A model generated the notes under the pieces. That model saw only the letters and a program-made list of their open reading frames with translations, ran no database searches and was not told the DNA's origin. A stretch of DNA of 64,000 bases from Roseobacter litoralis Och 149 (GTDB lineage: Bacteria > Pseudomonadota > Alphaproteobacteria > Rhodobacterales > Rhodobacteraceae): contig NC_015730.1 of the NCBI RefSeq assembly GCF_000154785.2, forward strand, positions 1,736,001-1,800,000, given 5' to 3'. Both the position numbers and the translations under genes were made by a program. Of this stretch, positions 35,827 through 45,072 are shown in pieces (position 1 is the stretch's first letter; each line of letters opens with the position of its first letter).

Positions 35827-36665
35827 GACGCCTGCAGGTCTATCAATCGCTGTGGTCCATGCAGCCGCATGATGCATCCGGCGAGGTTTTGCCGCTTGAT
35901 CGCGTGGCCGGGATGGTGGCCGATGCGGGCTATGCGGGGCTGGCGATTGATCTGGGCGCTGCGGATGTCGAAGTGGCCCACGCCGTACGTCCGCACCTTG
36001 AGCGCGAAGGGCTGACGCCGTTGATCGTGGCCTTTCCGCGATCCGTCGAAAGCCTGCGCGAGACGTTGATCATGGCGCAGGATTTTGGCGCACCTTACGT
36101 GAATGTGGTCGGACAGGTGTTCCCGTTGACGGTAGAAGGCGCGATCCCGATCATTCGAAAGTGGATCGAAATGTCCGACCAAATCGGCATGCCGGTTCAC
36201 TTTGAAACGCACCGCAATTGTATCACCAATGATCTCTTTGCGACCCTGTCGATGCTGGATGCGATCCCCGAGATGCGGTTGGCGGCAGACCTGTCGCATT
36301 ACATGGTGGACCGCGAGTTCAAGCTGCCTCTGGCCAAGTGGGAGCGAGATCTGATGTCGCGTTGCCTGGCGCGCGCAGACAGCTTTCAGGGCCGGATTGC
36401 CAGCCGCCAGCAGATACAGCTGCAGATCGATTTCCCTCAGCACGCCAAATGGGTCACGTTGTTTCAGGAGTTCTGGCTCGAGGGACTTGCCGATTGGCGC
36501 GTCCGCAATGCGCAGGGTGATGTCGTCTTTCTGTGCGAACTTGGTCCCCCAGAATACGCGATGACTGGCGGCGATGGGCGCGAGATGTCGAACCGCTGGG
36601 AAGAAGCGCTTAAAATTAAAGCTATGACCGAGAGAATATGGGCCGATTTGGGCGGGAATACGTGA
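35823..36665 (+). CDS. Sugar phosphate isomerase/epimerase-type TIM-barrel protein
   Basis: A 280-residue AP_endonuc_2-type TIM barrel. It has GMVADAGYAGLAIDLGAADVEVA, YVNVVGQVFPL, HFETHRNCITND (metal-region Glu/His) and RLAADLSHYMVDREF. The C-terminal third includes HAKWVTLFQEFW and FLCELGPPEY. The start MRRLQVYQS at 35823 overlaps the desaturase stop. The reaction is unknown; isomerase, epimerase or dehydratase activity on the oxidised substrate is possible. Confidence 0.83.
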   Translation: MRRLQVYQSLWSMQPHDASGEVLPLDRVAGMVADAGYAGLAIDLGAADVEVAHAVRPHLEREGLTPLIVAFPRSVESLRETLIMAQDFGAPYVNVVGQVFPLTVEGAIPIIRKWIEMSDQIGMPVHFETHRNCITNDLFATLSMLDAIPEMRLAADLSHYMVDREFKLPLAKWERDLMSRCLARADSFQGRIASRQQIQLQIDFPQHAKWVTLFQEFWLEGLADWRVRNAQGDVVFLCELGPPEYAMTGGDGREMSNRWEEALKIKAMTERIWADLGGNT

Positions 36666-36722
36666 CCTTGTGCGGGTCAATGGATAGCCTGACGGTGCTC
36701 GCGTTTCGGAGATAGTGTCCAC

Positions 36723-37796
36723 ATGACTGGTCGTAAGCAGGCCTCGGAAATCCGTGCAGAAGGTATCGGCAAACGCTTTGGCACGTTTGACGCGCTTCAG
36801 GACATATCGCTCACTATTGCGCGTGGAGAGTTCCTGACGTTTTTGGGTCCCTCCGGTTCAGGCAAGACGACCATGCTGATGGTGCTGGGCGGCTTTGTAC
36901 AGGCCTCGGCTGGGACTCTGTTGTTGGACGGCGCAGACGTCACCCACCAACCTGCAGAAGCGCGTGGGTTTGGAATGATGTTTCAGGGCTATGCGTTGTT
37001 TCCCCATATGACCGTTGCACAAAACATCGCGTTTCCACTGAAAGTGCAGCGCCGCTCAACTGCCGAAGTCAAACGGCGCACCGAAGAGATGATCGATATG
37101 GTTGGCCTTGGCGGGCATGCCCATAAGCGCCCCAGCGCTTTGTCAGGTGGCCAGCAACAACGTGTGGCTCTGGCGCGTGCGCTGTCTTATGAGCCGCCGG
37201 TGTTGCTGCTGGACGAGCCGTTCTCGGCACTTGACCGCAATCTGCGTGGCCAGATGCAGGACGAGATGCGCCGCATCCACCGTGATACCGGAACGACCTT
37301 TGTGTTTGTAACCCATGACCAGTCAGAGGCGTTGGCCTTGTCCAGCCGCATTGCTATTTTCGAAGCTGGCACATTGCAACAAGTCGCCACGCCCCGGGAC
37401 ATCTATGAGCGTCCCGCCAACCGGTTTGTGGCGGAATTTTTGGGGGATATCAATTTATTACCCCTTCAAGATATGACGCAGACCGACGCGGGCATCACAG
37501 CGCGTTTTGAGGAGGCAACCCTTCACACGACGTCAGATGCGGGCCCGCCAACAGCGCTGCTGGCGATCCGGCCCGAGCATATGCAGATCACGGTATCAGC
37601 GCCTGAACAGCGCAATGCCATTCCGGCAAAAATAGCGGAGATGACCTATATGGGTGCCGAGACTCGGGTGTCGGTCGTGACTCCTGCAGGCCACACGCTG
37701 ACTTTGAACGCGGGCGCAGATCGGATGCCAGGCCAATTGCAGGTGGGCAGCGATATCTGGATCAGTTGGTCCAAAGACCGCGGCGTCTTTCTATGA
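36723..37796 (+). CDS. Polyamine-type ABC transporter ATP-binding protein, importer 4
   Basis: A 357-residue PotA-like ATPase with Walker A GPSGSGKTT, Q-loop MFQGYALFPH, signature [15 protein letters not shown], Walker B VLLLDEPFSALD, switch FVTHDQSEA and a C-terminal TOBE domain (about 280-357). It lies 57 bp after the isomerase gene and 58 bp before the binding-protein gene. Confidence 0.94.
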   Translation: MTGRKQASEIRAEGIGKRFGTFDALQDISLTIARGEFLTFLGPSGSGKTTMLMVLGGFVQASAGTLLLDGADVTHQPAEARGFGMMFQGYALFPHMTVAQNIAFPLKVQRRSTAEVKRRTEEMIDMVGLGGHAHKRPSALSGGQQQRVALARALSYEPPVLLLDEPFSALDRNLRGQMQDEMRRIHRDTGTTFVFVTHDQSEALALSSRIAIFEAGTLQQVATPRDIYERPANRFVAEFLGDINLLPLQDMTQTDAGITARFEEATLHTTSDAGPPTALLAIRPEHMQITVSAPEQRNAIPAKIAEMTYMGAETRVSVVTPAGHTLTLNAGADRMPGQLQVGSDIWISWSKDRGVFL

Positions 37797-37854
37797 ATAC
37801 CATAAAGATAACAGACCGGAAAACGGCATCCCCCTTATCCAACGGAGAGAAACA

Positions 37855-38967
37855 ATGAACGATCCCTTTGTAAAAGACAGCATCGAAATTCTGGCGGACA
37901 AAGCCCGCAAGGGACGCATTTCGCGCCGCCAGTTTACCCAGTTGGCCGCAGGCTTTTTGGGCACCACGGCGCTGGCGAGCACCGGCATGCCAGTCCTGGC
38001 GGCTGACGGCCAACTGGTGTTTGTGAACTGGGGCGGGGATGCCATGACCGCCTATGACAGCACCCATGGTGCGCCTTTTGCCGACGCCACCGGTGTCAAG
38101 GTTTTGCAGGACGGGTCCGGCCCAACTGAGGGCGCGATGAAAGCGCAGGCCGAAAGCGGCAGCCCAAGCTGGGACATTTGCGACGCCGACCCTTATTCAG
38201 CGCAGGCGCTCGGCAAACAGGGCCTGATCGAAGCGATCGACTATGACGTCGTGGACCCCGCAAAATCGCGTGATGGCTTTGGTTGGGAATACGCCGCCTC
38301 TACCTACTTCTTTTCTTATGTCATCGCCTACGACAGCACCCAATTCGACACGCCCCCGACCAGTATGGCGGACTTCTTTGATGTCGAAAAATTCCCTGGC
38401 AAGCGTGCGATGTACAAATGGGGTGCCGGCATGTGGGAAGCGCTGCTGCTCGGCGACGGTGTTGCCCGCGCTGACCTCTATCCACTGGACTTGGAACGCG
38501 CGCATGCCAAGCTCGAAGGTTTCAAGGAAAACGTCGTTGCATTCTGGGGGGGCGGCGCTGAAAGCCAGTCCTTGTTGTTGAACGGCGATGCCTCAATGGC
38601 ATTGATCTGGTCCACCCGCGCAAAGATCCTCGAAGAGGATTCTGAAGGTGATATCAAATTCATTTGGGATGACGGCTTGATTTCGCCCGGCTCTATGGCC
38701 GTGATCAAGGGCAACCCTGCAGGACGTGATGTGGCCATGCAATACATCGCGGCCGCACAAGACCCGGAAAAGCAGCTCAAGATGTTCGAATTGATGGGGC
38801 AGGGCCCAAGCAATTCGGCGGCGGACGCGCTGGTGCCTGACGCGCTCAAACGCTTTAATCCGGTGGACCCGGCCAACTTCCCCAAACAAGTCGCACTTGA
38901 TATGGCCTGGTACGAAGAAAACTATGGGGCCGCACTTGATGCCTACCTCGGCATCGCGTCGGCCTAA
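37855..38967 (+). CDS. Extracellular solute-binding protein, importer 4
   Basis: A 370-residue PotD-like periplasmic protein. It has an unusually long charged N-terminal region before a twin-arginine leader (ISRRQFTQLAAGFLGTTALAS, about residues 22-43, cleavage near VLA-AD). The mature start is GQLVFVNWGGDAMTAYDSTHG, with a WDICDADPYSAQAL segment. GGAGAG precedes the start. It is followed by a strong hairpin before the permeases, which suggests higher expression than the channel. Confidence 0.93.
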   Translation: MNDPFVKDSIEILADKARKGRISRRQFTQLAAGFLGTTALASTGMPVLAADGQLVFVNWGGDAMTAYDSTHGAPFADATGVKVLQDGSGPTEGAMKAQAESGSPSWDICDADPYSAQALGKQGLIEAIDYDVVDPAKSRDGFGWEYAASTYFFSYVIAYDSTQFDTPPTSMADFFDVEKFPGKRAMYKWGAGMWEALLLGDGVARADLYPLDLERAHAKLEGFKENVVAFWGGGAESQSLLLNGDASMALIWSTRAKILEEDSEGDIKFIWDDGLISPGSMAVIKGNPAGRDVAMQYIAAAQDPEKQLKMFELMGQGPSNSAADALVPDALKRFNPVDPANFPKQVALDMAWYEENYGAALDAYLGIASA

Positions 38968-38973
38968 AGGCTT

Positions 38974-39001
38974 GGGTGCCACAGCATCGTCTGTGGCACC
39001 C
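38974..39001 (+). terminator. Hairpin between binding-protein and permease genes, importer 4
   Basis: A perfect 11-bp stem GGGTGCCACAG / CTGTGGCACCC with a 6-nt loop, 6 bp after the stop and followed by TTTATCTG. It is probably a partial terminator or 3'-protecting structure inside the operon. It ends 8 bp before the next start codon. Confidence 0.75.
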
Positions 39002-39009
39002 TTTATCTG

Positions 39010-39831
39010 ATGTCCCAGTCCCTGCGCACCTGCCTTCTCATTGGTCCGCTGATCCTGTTTTTGGTGGTATGTTATCTGCTGCCGTTTCTGGGCATCGTCG
39101 GGTGGAGCGTGACCTTGCCAGACCCCGGCCTCGGGCAATACGAGACCGCGCTGACCGATCCGTTGGTGCATTCGGTCGCGTGGCGCACATTGCGCATCTG
39201 CGCGCTGGTCACGGTGTTTTCTGTCATTGCGGCCTATGCGATCTCGCTGGTCTGGGTGCGCGGCAGCCCGATGCAGCGCGTGTTGGTCGAGCTGTGCATC
39301 CTCATTCCGTTCTGGATATCTGTGCTCACCCGCGCGTTCGGCTGGCTGTCCCTGTTGTCAAACCGGGGCATCATCAACACGTTCTTGCAGAATATCGGAC
39401 TGATCGACGCCCCCTTGACGCTTGTGCGAAACGATTTCGGCGTGGTGGTTGGCATGACGCACTTCCTTATTCCCTTTGCCGTCTTTCCCATCGCTTCTGC
39501 CATGCGCAGCATGGATGAGCGTGCCCTGATGGCCGCGCGCGGCATGGGTGCAGGACGCACACGCATATTCTGGCAGGTTTTTGTACCTATGACCGGAAAC
39601 GGCATCATTGGTGCCGCGCTGATCGTCTTTGTCTTTGCGCTTGGCTTTTTTGTCACCCCCGCGATCCTTGGCGGCGGGCGCAGTGTGATGATTGCCGAGC
39701 TGATCTATCTGCGCATCTTTCAAAGCCCGAACTGGGGCCTCGCTGCCGCCATCAGTGTGCTGATGATGCTTGCGGTGGGTATGTTCCTGTCGGCCCTCAT
39801 GCGCCACCTTGCGCCAGGAACCGAGCGATGA
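39010..39831 (+). CDS. Polyamine-type ABC transporter permease (PotB-like), importer 4
   Basis: A 273-residue permease with the first span at about 9-30 (LLIGPLILFLVVCYLLPFLGIVG) and the EAA loop region (MDERALMAARGMGAGRTRIFWQVFVPM). The start follows the hairpin closely, with no clear ribosome site, so its translation may depend on the hairpin state. It overlaps the next permease by ATGA. Confidence 0.92.
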   Translation: MSQSLRTCLLIGPLILFLVVCYLLPFLGIVGWSVTLPDPGLGQYETALTDPLVHSVAWRTLRICALVTVFSVIAAYAISLVWVRGSPMQRVLVELCILIPFWISVLTRAFGWLSLLSNRGIINTFLQNIGLIDAPLTLVRNDFGVVVGMTHFLIPFAVFPIASAMRSMDERALMAARGMGAGRTRIFWQVFVPMTGNGIIGAALIVFVFALGFFVTPAILGGGRSVMIAELIYLRIFQSPNWGLAAAISVLMMLAVGMFLSALMRHLAPGTER

Positions 39832-40643
39832 AGGTACGCCTGAGCCCCATTTCGGTTGTCTGTGCCGCCTTTGTGGGCGTCTTCTTGATGTTGCCTCTCA
39901 TCGCTGTTGTGCCTGTATCCTTCACACCAAAGCGGTTTCTGTCCTTGCCTGACGATGTCTGGTCGCTGCGTCATTACGCGGCTCTGATCGACAAGCCGCA
40001 ATGGCTGGAGGCCACGCTGACCTCTGTGCAGATCGCGGCCCTGTCGGGGGTGCTGGCAACCAGCCTTGCGTTCGCCTTCAGTTTAGGCATTTGGATGATG
40101 CGTCCACGCTTTGCCGGCGTGCTGATCGGCCTTGCGCTGTTGCCGATGATGGCCCCGCCCGTTGTGTCCGCGCTGACGCTGTATTTCTTTCTCATCTCGG
40201 TGGGCAAGATGAATGCATTGATTGGCTACGACAACATGGCGGGGGTCGTCCTGGCCCACACGGTGATGATTGTGCCCTTTGCGGTGATCCTGATCTCGGT
40301 GTCTTTGGCGCAGGTGGATCGGCGCATTGACCTGGCCGCGAGGGCGATGGGCGCGGGTCTGCTGACACGCATTTTCGTGGTGCTGTTGCCGAACATCCGC
40401 TTTGGGGTGCTGACGGCGTTTTTTCTTGCTTTCGTGTTGTCGTGGGAGGAAATCGGAGTGACAATTTTTATCACGTCGGTGCAAGTGATCACCCTGCCGC
40501 GCTTGATGTGGATGGGGTTACGCGACAACATTGACCCTGCGATCGCGGCAGCATCGGTGGTTTTGATTGTCATCGTGGCAATTGTGATCGTCTCGCGCGC
40601 GGTTTTGACGGCTGTATTGAGCAAGAAGCGCGCGCAAGAATAG
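39828..40643 (+). CDS. Polyamine-type ABC transporter permease (PotC-like), importer 4
   Basis: A 271-residue permease with FTPKRFLSLPDDVWSLRHYAALI after the first span and the EAA loop (IDLAARAMGAGLLTRIFVVLLPNIR), then FVLSWEEIGVTIFI. It forms the channel with the preceding permease. The stop lies 45 bp before the ureohydrolase gene. Confidence 0.92.
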   Translation: MKVRLSPISVVCAAFVGVFLMLPLIAVVPVSFTPKRFLSLPDDVWSLRHYAALIDKPQWLEATLTSVQIAALSGVLATSLAFAFSLGIWMMRPRFAGVLIGLALLPMMAPPVVSALTLYFFLISVGKMNALIGYDNMAGVVLAHTVMIVPFAVILISVSLAQVDRRIDLAARAMGAGLLTRIFVVLLPNIRFGVLTAFFLAFVLSWEEIGVTIFITSVQVITLPRLMWMGLRDNIDPAIAAASVVLIVIVAIVIVSRAVLTAVLSKKRAQE

Positions 40644-40688
40644 GTCACTGACCTGCATTTTTAACCATACTTAAGGAGGGCCACAATT

Positions 40689-41657
40689 ATGACGGATGCC
40701 CCGTTTTCGTTCCAACCCGTGTCCGCAATGGAGGTGCCTCGGTTCGCTGGCGTGCCCACTTTTATGCGCCTGCCTTTCGTGCCGCTTGAGTCCCCGCACA
40801 TCGCGCAAGTTGATATCGGGCTGGTGGGTGTGCCTTGGGACACAGGCACCACAAACCGTCCAGGTGCGCGCCACGGACCACGCCAATTGCGCGACTTGTC
40901 CACTATGATCCGCGCCCGTCATCCTGTGTCGGGGGTGGAACCTTTCATGGCCCGCAATTGTGCGGACCTTGGCGATTGCCCGGTCAACCCGGCTGACACC
41001 ATGGATACCCTTGATCGGGTGTCCACGTATTTCAAATCTCTCAAAGCCGCCGGGATTACACCTTTGGTTGCGGGTGGCGACCACCTTATCACTTTGCCCG
41101 TGCTGCGTGGATTAGCCCAAAACGCGCCGCTCGGATTAGTGCATTTTGATGCGCATACCGACCTGTTTGACAGCTACTTCTCAGGATGCAAGTTCACCCA
41201 CGGCACTCCGTTTCGGCGCGCCATCGAAGAAGGTCTGCTCGACCCCAAACGCATGATCCAGATCGGGATTCGCGGCACACGGGGCGGTGACGATGTGGAA
41301 TGGGGGTTGGAACAGGGTATTCGGATCGTTACCATAGAAGAGCTTTATGACTTGGGACTTGACGCAGTCATGGAGGAAGCGCGCACTGTCGTAGGCGATC
41401 AACCAACCTATCTGTCGTTTGACATCGACAGCATCGACCCGTCTTTTGCACCTGGCACGGGTACTCCGGAGATTGGCGGATTCACGACGTTCGAGGCACA
41501 GAAAATGGTGCGCCAATTGTCGGGGCTGAACCTCGTGGGTGCTGACCTGGTTGAAGTCAGTCCGCCCTTCGATCCGTCAGGTGGCACCGCTTGGGTTGGC
41601 GTGTCGTTGATGTTCGAGATTTTGTGCCTGCTGTGTGAAAACGCTTCGGACCCTTAG
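40689..41657 (+). CDS. Agmatinase-family ureohydrolase (guanidinobutyrase/guanidinopropionase-like)
   Basis: A 322-residue binuclear metal ureohydrolase. The metal ligands are H132 (GGDH), D154-H156-D158 (DAHTD) and D245-D247 (SFDIDSIDPSFAPGTGTPE). The segments GTTNRPGARHGPRQLRDLST and THGTPFRRAIEEGLLDP resemble GbuA/GpuA, which release urea from guanidino acids, more than SpeB agmatinase. A strong AAGGAGG site precedes it. As the last gene of the importer 4 operon it indicates that a guanidino compound is imported. Confidence 0.92.
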   Translation: MTDAPFSFQPVSAMEVPRFAGVPTFMRLPFVPLESPHIAQVDIGLVGVPWDTGTTNRPGARHGPRQLRDLSTMIRARHPVSGVEPFMARNCADLGDCPVNPADTMDTLDRVSTYFKSLKAAGITPLVAGGDHLITLPVLRGLAQNAPLGLVHFDAHTDLFDSYFSGCKFTHGTPFRRAIEEGLLDPKRMIQIGIRGTRGGDDVEWGLEQGIRIVTIEELYDLGLDAVMEEARTVVGDQPTYLSFDIDSIDPSFAPGTGTPEIGGFTTFEAQKMVRQLSGLNLVGADLVEVSPPFDPSGGTAWVGVSLMFEILCLLCENASDP

Positions 41658-42027
41658 GTGGTGGTGCCGCAATTTTTGTATTTCGGCTATTTCCGTCGCT
41701 GCGCGCGCCCATGAAACTTGAAGTGTCCACCATCAAGAGCTTAAAAGCTGCGTTCCAGAAGCGGGCATTGTTCCATGCCGTCGCTTTAGGCGATTTTGGT
41801 CTCAGATCCGGCTTTCACCGCTGAGCCAACGAAGGAATAGTTTTGGCAATACTTCGAGATGCAAGGTGGTCGGCGGGTGGCGTAGTATAGTGAAACGAAC
41901 GATGCAAAAAATGTCATCGATTGTCGTTCACGCAACGTACCTTTTTGATTCAGCGTCTTTATCGGAATTTTTGAAACCCCATTCCCGTCTGGCTCGAGAC
42001 GTACCGCAGGGGTTCAGGATCACAACC
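41658..42027. other. Spacer with no convincing gene
   Basis: 370 bp between the ureohydrolase gene and repeat copy 3. No open frame with a ribosome site and domain was seen, and no strong terminator follows the ureohydrolase stop. Confidence 0.45.
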
Positions 42028-42372
42028 CCATCCAAACACCACCGTTCGCCCGTCTTTGCTCCCGGGGGGCTGGACTGCTCCAATTCGTATGCACTATGTG
42101 TGCAACACAAAATCGCCTTCTGGCGTGCTATATCGGGTATTTGGCGGTCGCGCGGATTTAATCGACTTGAAGCGCATTGCAACTAGAGTGAATTAGAGAA
42201 CTCCGCTACTCCGCTACTCAGCGACGGAACGTGGTCATTTGCATCGCGTAGCGCGGATTAAGGAATTGATGAGTTGAAGGGGGCTTGGGGCAGGGGCAAC
42301 AGCAACCCTTGCGGGTGGGTCTCGGATCGCGTTTTGACAAGCGACTGATCCGGTAACCAGTGCGAGAGAACG
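42028..42372 (+). repeat. Composite dispersed repeat, copy 3
   Basis: The most complete copy. The left block is CCATCCAAACACCACCGTTCG to CCGGGGGGCTGGACTGC. The core TGCACTATGTGTGCAAC follows at about 42090-42106, then CGCCTTCTGGCGTG and a TTTGGCGGTCGCGCGGATTTA stretch to about 42180. The right block 42250-42372 (GAGTTGAAGGGGGCTTGGGG, GGGTCTCGGATCGCG, GATCCGGTAACCAGTG) aligns with 53110-53212 and 4330-4430. Several short frames across it are spurious. Confidence 0.78.
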
Positions 42373-42508
42373 TGATACGAACGCCTCTGGCGCGGACGCA
42401 GTGATAATCCATCGTTAAAGCTGCAATGGCCGCTTGCGACGCCTTTTCGATCGCAACCATCGTGACAAACGGCGCAAACCACAGCTTTGCGTCTGTTCAG
42501 CGTTCCAT

Positions 42509-44047
42509 CTAACTCTTGTCCCAATAGTCAGATTTCAACACGCGTTTATTCATTTTCCCGGTTGCCGATCGTGGCAAGGTATCTCGAAATTCGATGCTCC
42601 GGGGGCACTTCAGGGCGGACAGTTTTGAGCGGCAAAATAGCATTAAAGTTTCAGCCATATCTTGCGAATTTTCATGTTCCGGCAGCAATTGCACAACCGC
42701 ATGAACGGCTTCACCAAAATCTTCGTGAGGAATGCCGATGACAGCGGCGTCAAGGACAGCGGGATGGCCAAGCAGCGTATCTTCGGTTTCTTGCGGGTAG
42801 ATGTTCACGCCGCCGGATATGATCAGGAACGACTTTCGATCTGTCAAATAGAGATACCCGTCATCATCCAAACGGCCGATATCGCCCAGCGTTGTCCAGC
42901 CTCGCGCGTTGGTGCAAGCGCGGGTCTTTTCGGGATCACCATGATAGGCAAATTTCTGACCGTTCTCAAAGTAGATTTCGCCTTCGGTTCCCACCGACAC
43001 TTCATGGCCATCAGCATTGCAAATATGCACCACGCCCAGTTTTGCACGACCAACTGACCCGGGATGGGCCCGCCATTCTGCGCTGGTGATCGCGGAGAAC
43101 CCGTTATTCTCAGTACCTGCATAATACTCGTGAATAATGTCCCCCCACCACGCCAACATGTCATGTTTGATGTCTATGGGGCAGGGAGCTGCCGCATGAA
43201 CCGCCATTCCCATTGAGGAGAGATCGTACCGTGCGCGCACGGCCTCGGGGAGTTTCAGCAGGCGCACAAACATGGTCGGCACCCATTGACTGTGTGTGAT
43301 CTTGTAACGTTCAATCAGGCGAAGGGACGTTTCGGCGTCGAACCGGTCCATGATCACCGCTGTCCCGCCCATCTTGATCGTGACCATCGCATGCCTCAGG
43401 GGCGCTGCATGATAAAGCGGTGCTGGGCAAAGGTATCGTGTGTCAGGGCCGTAGCCGAACAAACCGTTCAACAAATCAATGAGCATGGTCCGCGCCCCCG
43501 GAGGGCTCTTTTCCAAAGGCCATTTGATGCCTTTTGGGCGTCCGGTCGTGCCGGACGAGTAAAGCATATCGAGTCCTTGGGCTTCATCAGGGATCGGGGT
43601 TGTTTTTTGATCTGAGACTTCTTTGGACCAGAAAGGGTATGTACCGCTGGGTGCTCCAACGATCATGATCTTGCATTGGTCTGCCTGCACGGGGGCCAAT
43701 TGTGTAAGAATATTGACAAACTGATCACCCGCGACGAGCAGCCGTGCATCACAATCGGCCAGAATATAGCCGATTTCATCCGGGTTTAGATGCGTGCTGA
43801 TCGTCGTATAGTAGATGCCAGCGCGATCCGCCGCGAAGCAGACTTCGAGCATTTCACGCCGATTTTCCATTAGAATGGCAATATGGTCGCCGGCATCGAT
43901 GCCCTGTGCCCGCAATACATGCGCACCTTGGTTGGCGCGTGTTTCCAAGGTGCCAAAGGTGACGGTTTCACCGGTGGCGGCCATAATAAACGCAGGCTTG
44001 TCCCTGGGGTGCGCCCGCGGCTGGTATGGATAAGTGTGTTCGGGCAT
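42509..44047 (-). CDS. AMP-dependent acyl-CoA synthetase/ligase
   Basis: A 512-residue ANL-superfamily ligase that activates a carboxylic acid to a CoA thioester. The P-loop is LYSSGTTGRPKGIK, the adenine-binding region is YYAGTENNGF, the hinge region is DIGRLDDDGYLYLTDRKSFLIISGGVNIYPQE, and the catalytic lysine lies in PRSATGKMNKRVL. It is the last gene of the HAAT operon and starts 5 bp after the oxidoreductase stop. With the acyl-CoA dehydrogenase it suggests beta-oxidation-like breakdown of an imported acid. The identity of the acid is unknown. Confidence 0.92.
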   Translation of the reverse strand: MPEHTYPYQPRAHPRDKPAFIMAATGETVTFGTLETRANQGAHVLRAQGIDAGDHIAILMENRREMLEVCFAADRAGIYYTTISTHLNPDEIGYILADCDARLLVAGDQFVNILTQLAPVQADQCKIMIVGAPSGTYPFWSKEVSDQKTTPIPDEAQGLDMLYSSGTTGRPKGIKWPLEKSPPGARTMLIDLLNGLFGYGPDTRYLCPAPLYHAAPLRHAMVTIKMGGTAVIMDRFDAETSLRLIERYKITHSQWVPTMFVRLLKLPEAVRARYDLSSMGMAVHAAAPCPIDIKHDMLAWWGDIIHEYYAGTENNGFSAITSAEWRAHPGSVGRAKLGVVHICNADGHEVSVGTEGEIYFENGQKFAYHGDPEKTRACTNARGWTTLGDIGRLDDDGYLYLTDRKSFLIISGGVNIYPQETEDTLLGHPAVLDAAVIGIPHEDFGEAVHAVVQLLPEHENSQDMAETLMLFCRSKLSALKCPRSIEFRDTLPRSATGKMNKRVLKSDYWDKS

Positions 44048-44052
44048 GTTGG

Positions 44053-45069
44053 TCAGAATTGCACAAGGGTCTTGCCGAAATGACCACCCGTGCGGAGATG
44101 TTCCATGGCGGGTTTCAGGTTTTCGAAGGCAAATGTTTCACCCAAGGCGGGACGCAGGCTGTGTTGCGCCATCGCGCGCAGCATCGCCGTGAACCCGTCG
44201 CGATGGCCTACTGTCACGCCTTGCAAGCGCACCTGACGGGCCACGATGGGGCCCAATGACGCTTCGATATTCAATCCTGACAGCACGCCGATCATCGACA
44301 GCGTCCCGCCCGGACGGACCGCGCGCAGGGACAAGGGCAAAGTCTTTGCACCGCCCAGTTCGATAATGTTGTCATAGCCGCCTCTGTCTGCCGTGATCTG
44401 ACGACTGGCGCGCGCCCAATCCTCTGTTGTGCGGTAGTTGATCGTGGCATCTGCACCCATCTTGCTCACGCGTTCCAGTTTGTCATCGCTCGAGGAAATC
44501 ACGGTTACATGTGCGCCCTGCATCTTTGCAAAGGCCAAGGCAAACAGTGCGACGCTGCCGGTGCCCTGCACCAAAATCTTGTCGCCCGCTTGCGTTTGTC
44601 CATGGGTGACAATCGCGCTCCAGGCGGTCAGGGCAGCGCAAGGCAAAGTCGCGGCTTCGGCGTCCGAAAGGTAGTCGGGTACTTTGACCACACCGTCAGC
44701 AGAGAGGCAGACACGGTCAGCCATGACCCCATCAAGCGGGCCACCCAAGGCTGACGAAAACCGTTCTGGCGTAGGCTCCCCACTGGTCCAGTTCTGGAAG
44801 TATGTGGGGCACACAAGGTCACCTGTCGCGACGCGAGTTACATCGGCACCGACCTCAATGACTTCGCCAACACCGTCTGACACCGGGATCAATGGCAGCT
44901 CGCCCGTCGCTCGTCCATAACCGCGTTCGGGTACGATAATATCACGGGCGTTCAGCGAGGCCATGCGCATCGCCACGATCACCTGACCGGGGCCACATAC
45001 CGGGTCAGGTCGCTGTGAAAGTTTGAGATTGTCAAATCCCCAGTCACCTTCGATCTGGAATACACGCAT
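44053..45069 (-). CDS. MDR-superfamily NAD(P)-dependent oxidoreductase
   Basis: A 338-residue medium-chain dehydrogenase/reductase. It has the GroES-like domain (about 1-130, LIPVSDGVGEVIEVGADVTRV) and a Rossmann domain with ILVQGTGSVALFALAFAKMQGA. The usual structural and catalytic zinc cysteines are absent, so it is likely a zinc-free quinone- or enoyl-type reductase. It lies 3 bp after the acyl-CoA dehydrogenase gene. Confidence 0.9.
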   Translation of the reverse strand: MRVFQIEGDWGFDNLKLSQRPDPVCGPGQVIVAMRMASLNARDIIVPERGYGRATGELPLIPVSDGVGEVIEVGADVTRVATGDLVCPTYFQNWTSGEPTPERFSSALGGPLDGVMADRVCLSADGVVKVPDYLSDAEAATLPCAALTAWSAIVTHGQTQAGDKILVQGTGSVALFALAFAKMQGAHVTVISSSDDKLERVSKMGADATINYRTTEDWARASRQITADRGGYDNIIELGGAKTLPLSLRAVRPGGTLSMIGVLSGLNIEASLGPIVARQVRLQGVTVGHRDGFTAMLRAMAQHSLRPALGETFAFENLKPAMEHLRTGGHFGKTLVQF

Positions 45070-45072
45070 GGT

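Noticed and set aside
35763..36722. 319-codon minus-strand frame opposite the TIM-barrel gene
   Set aside because: Antisense shadow with no domain; the plus-strand gene has family motifs and an ATGA overlap.
42218..42524. Overlapping 80-88 codon minus-strand frames
   Set aside because: They cover the right block of repeat copy 3 and lack coding features.
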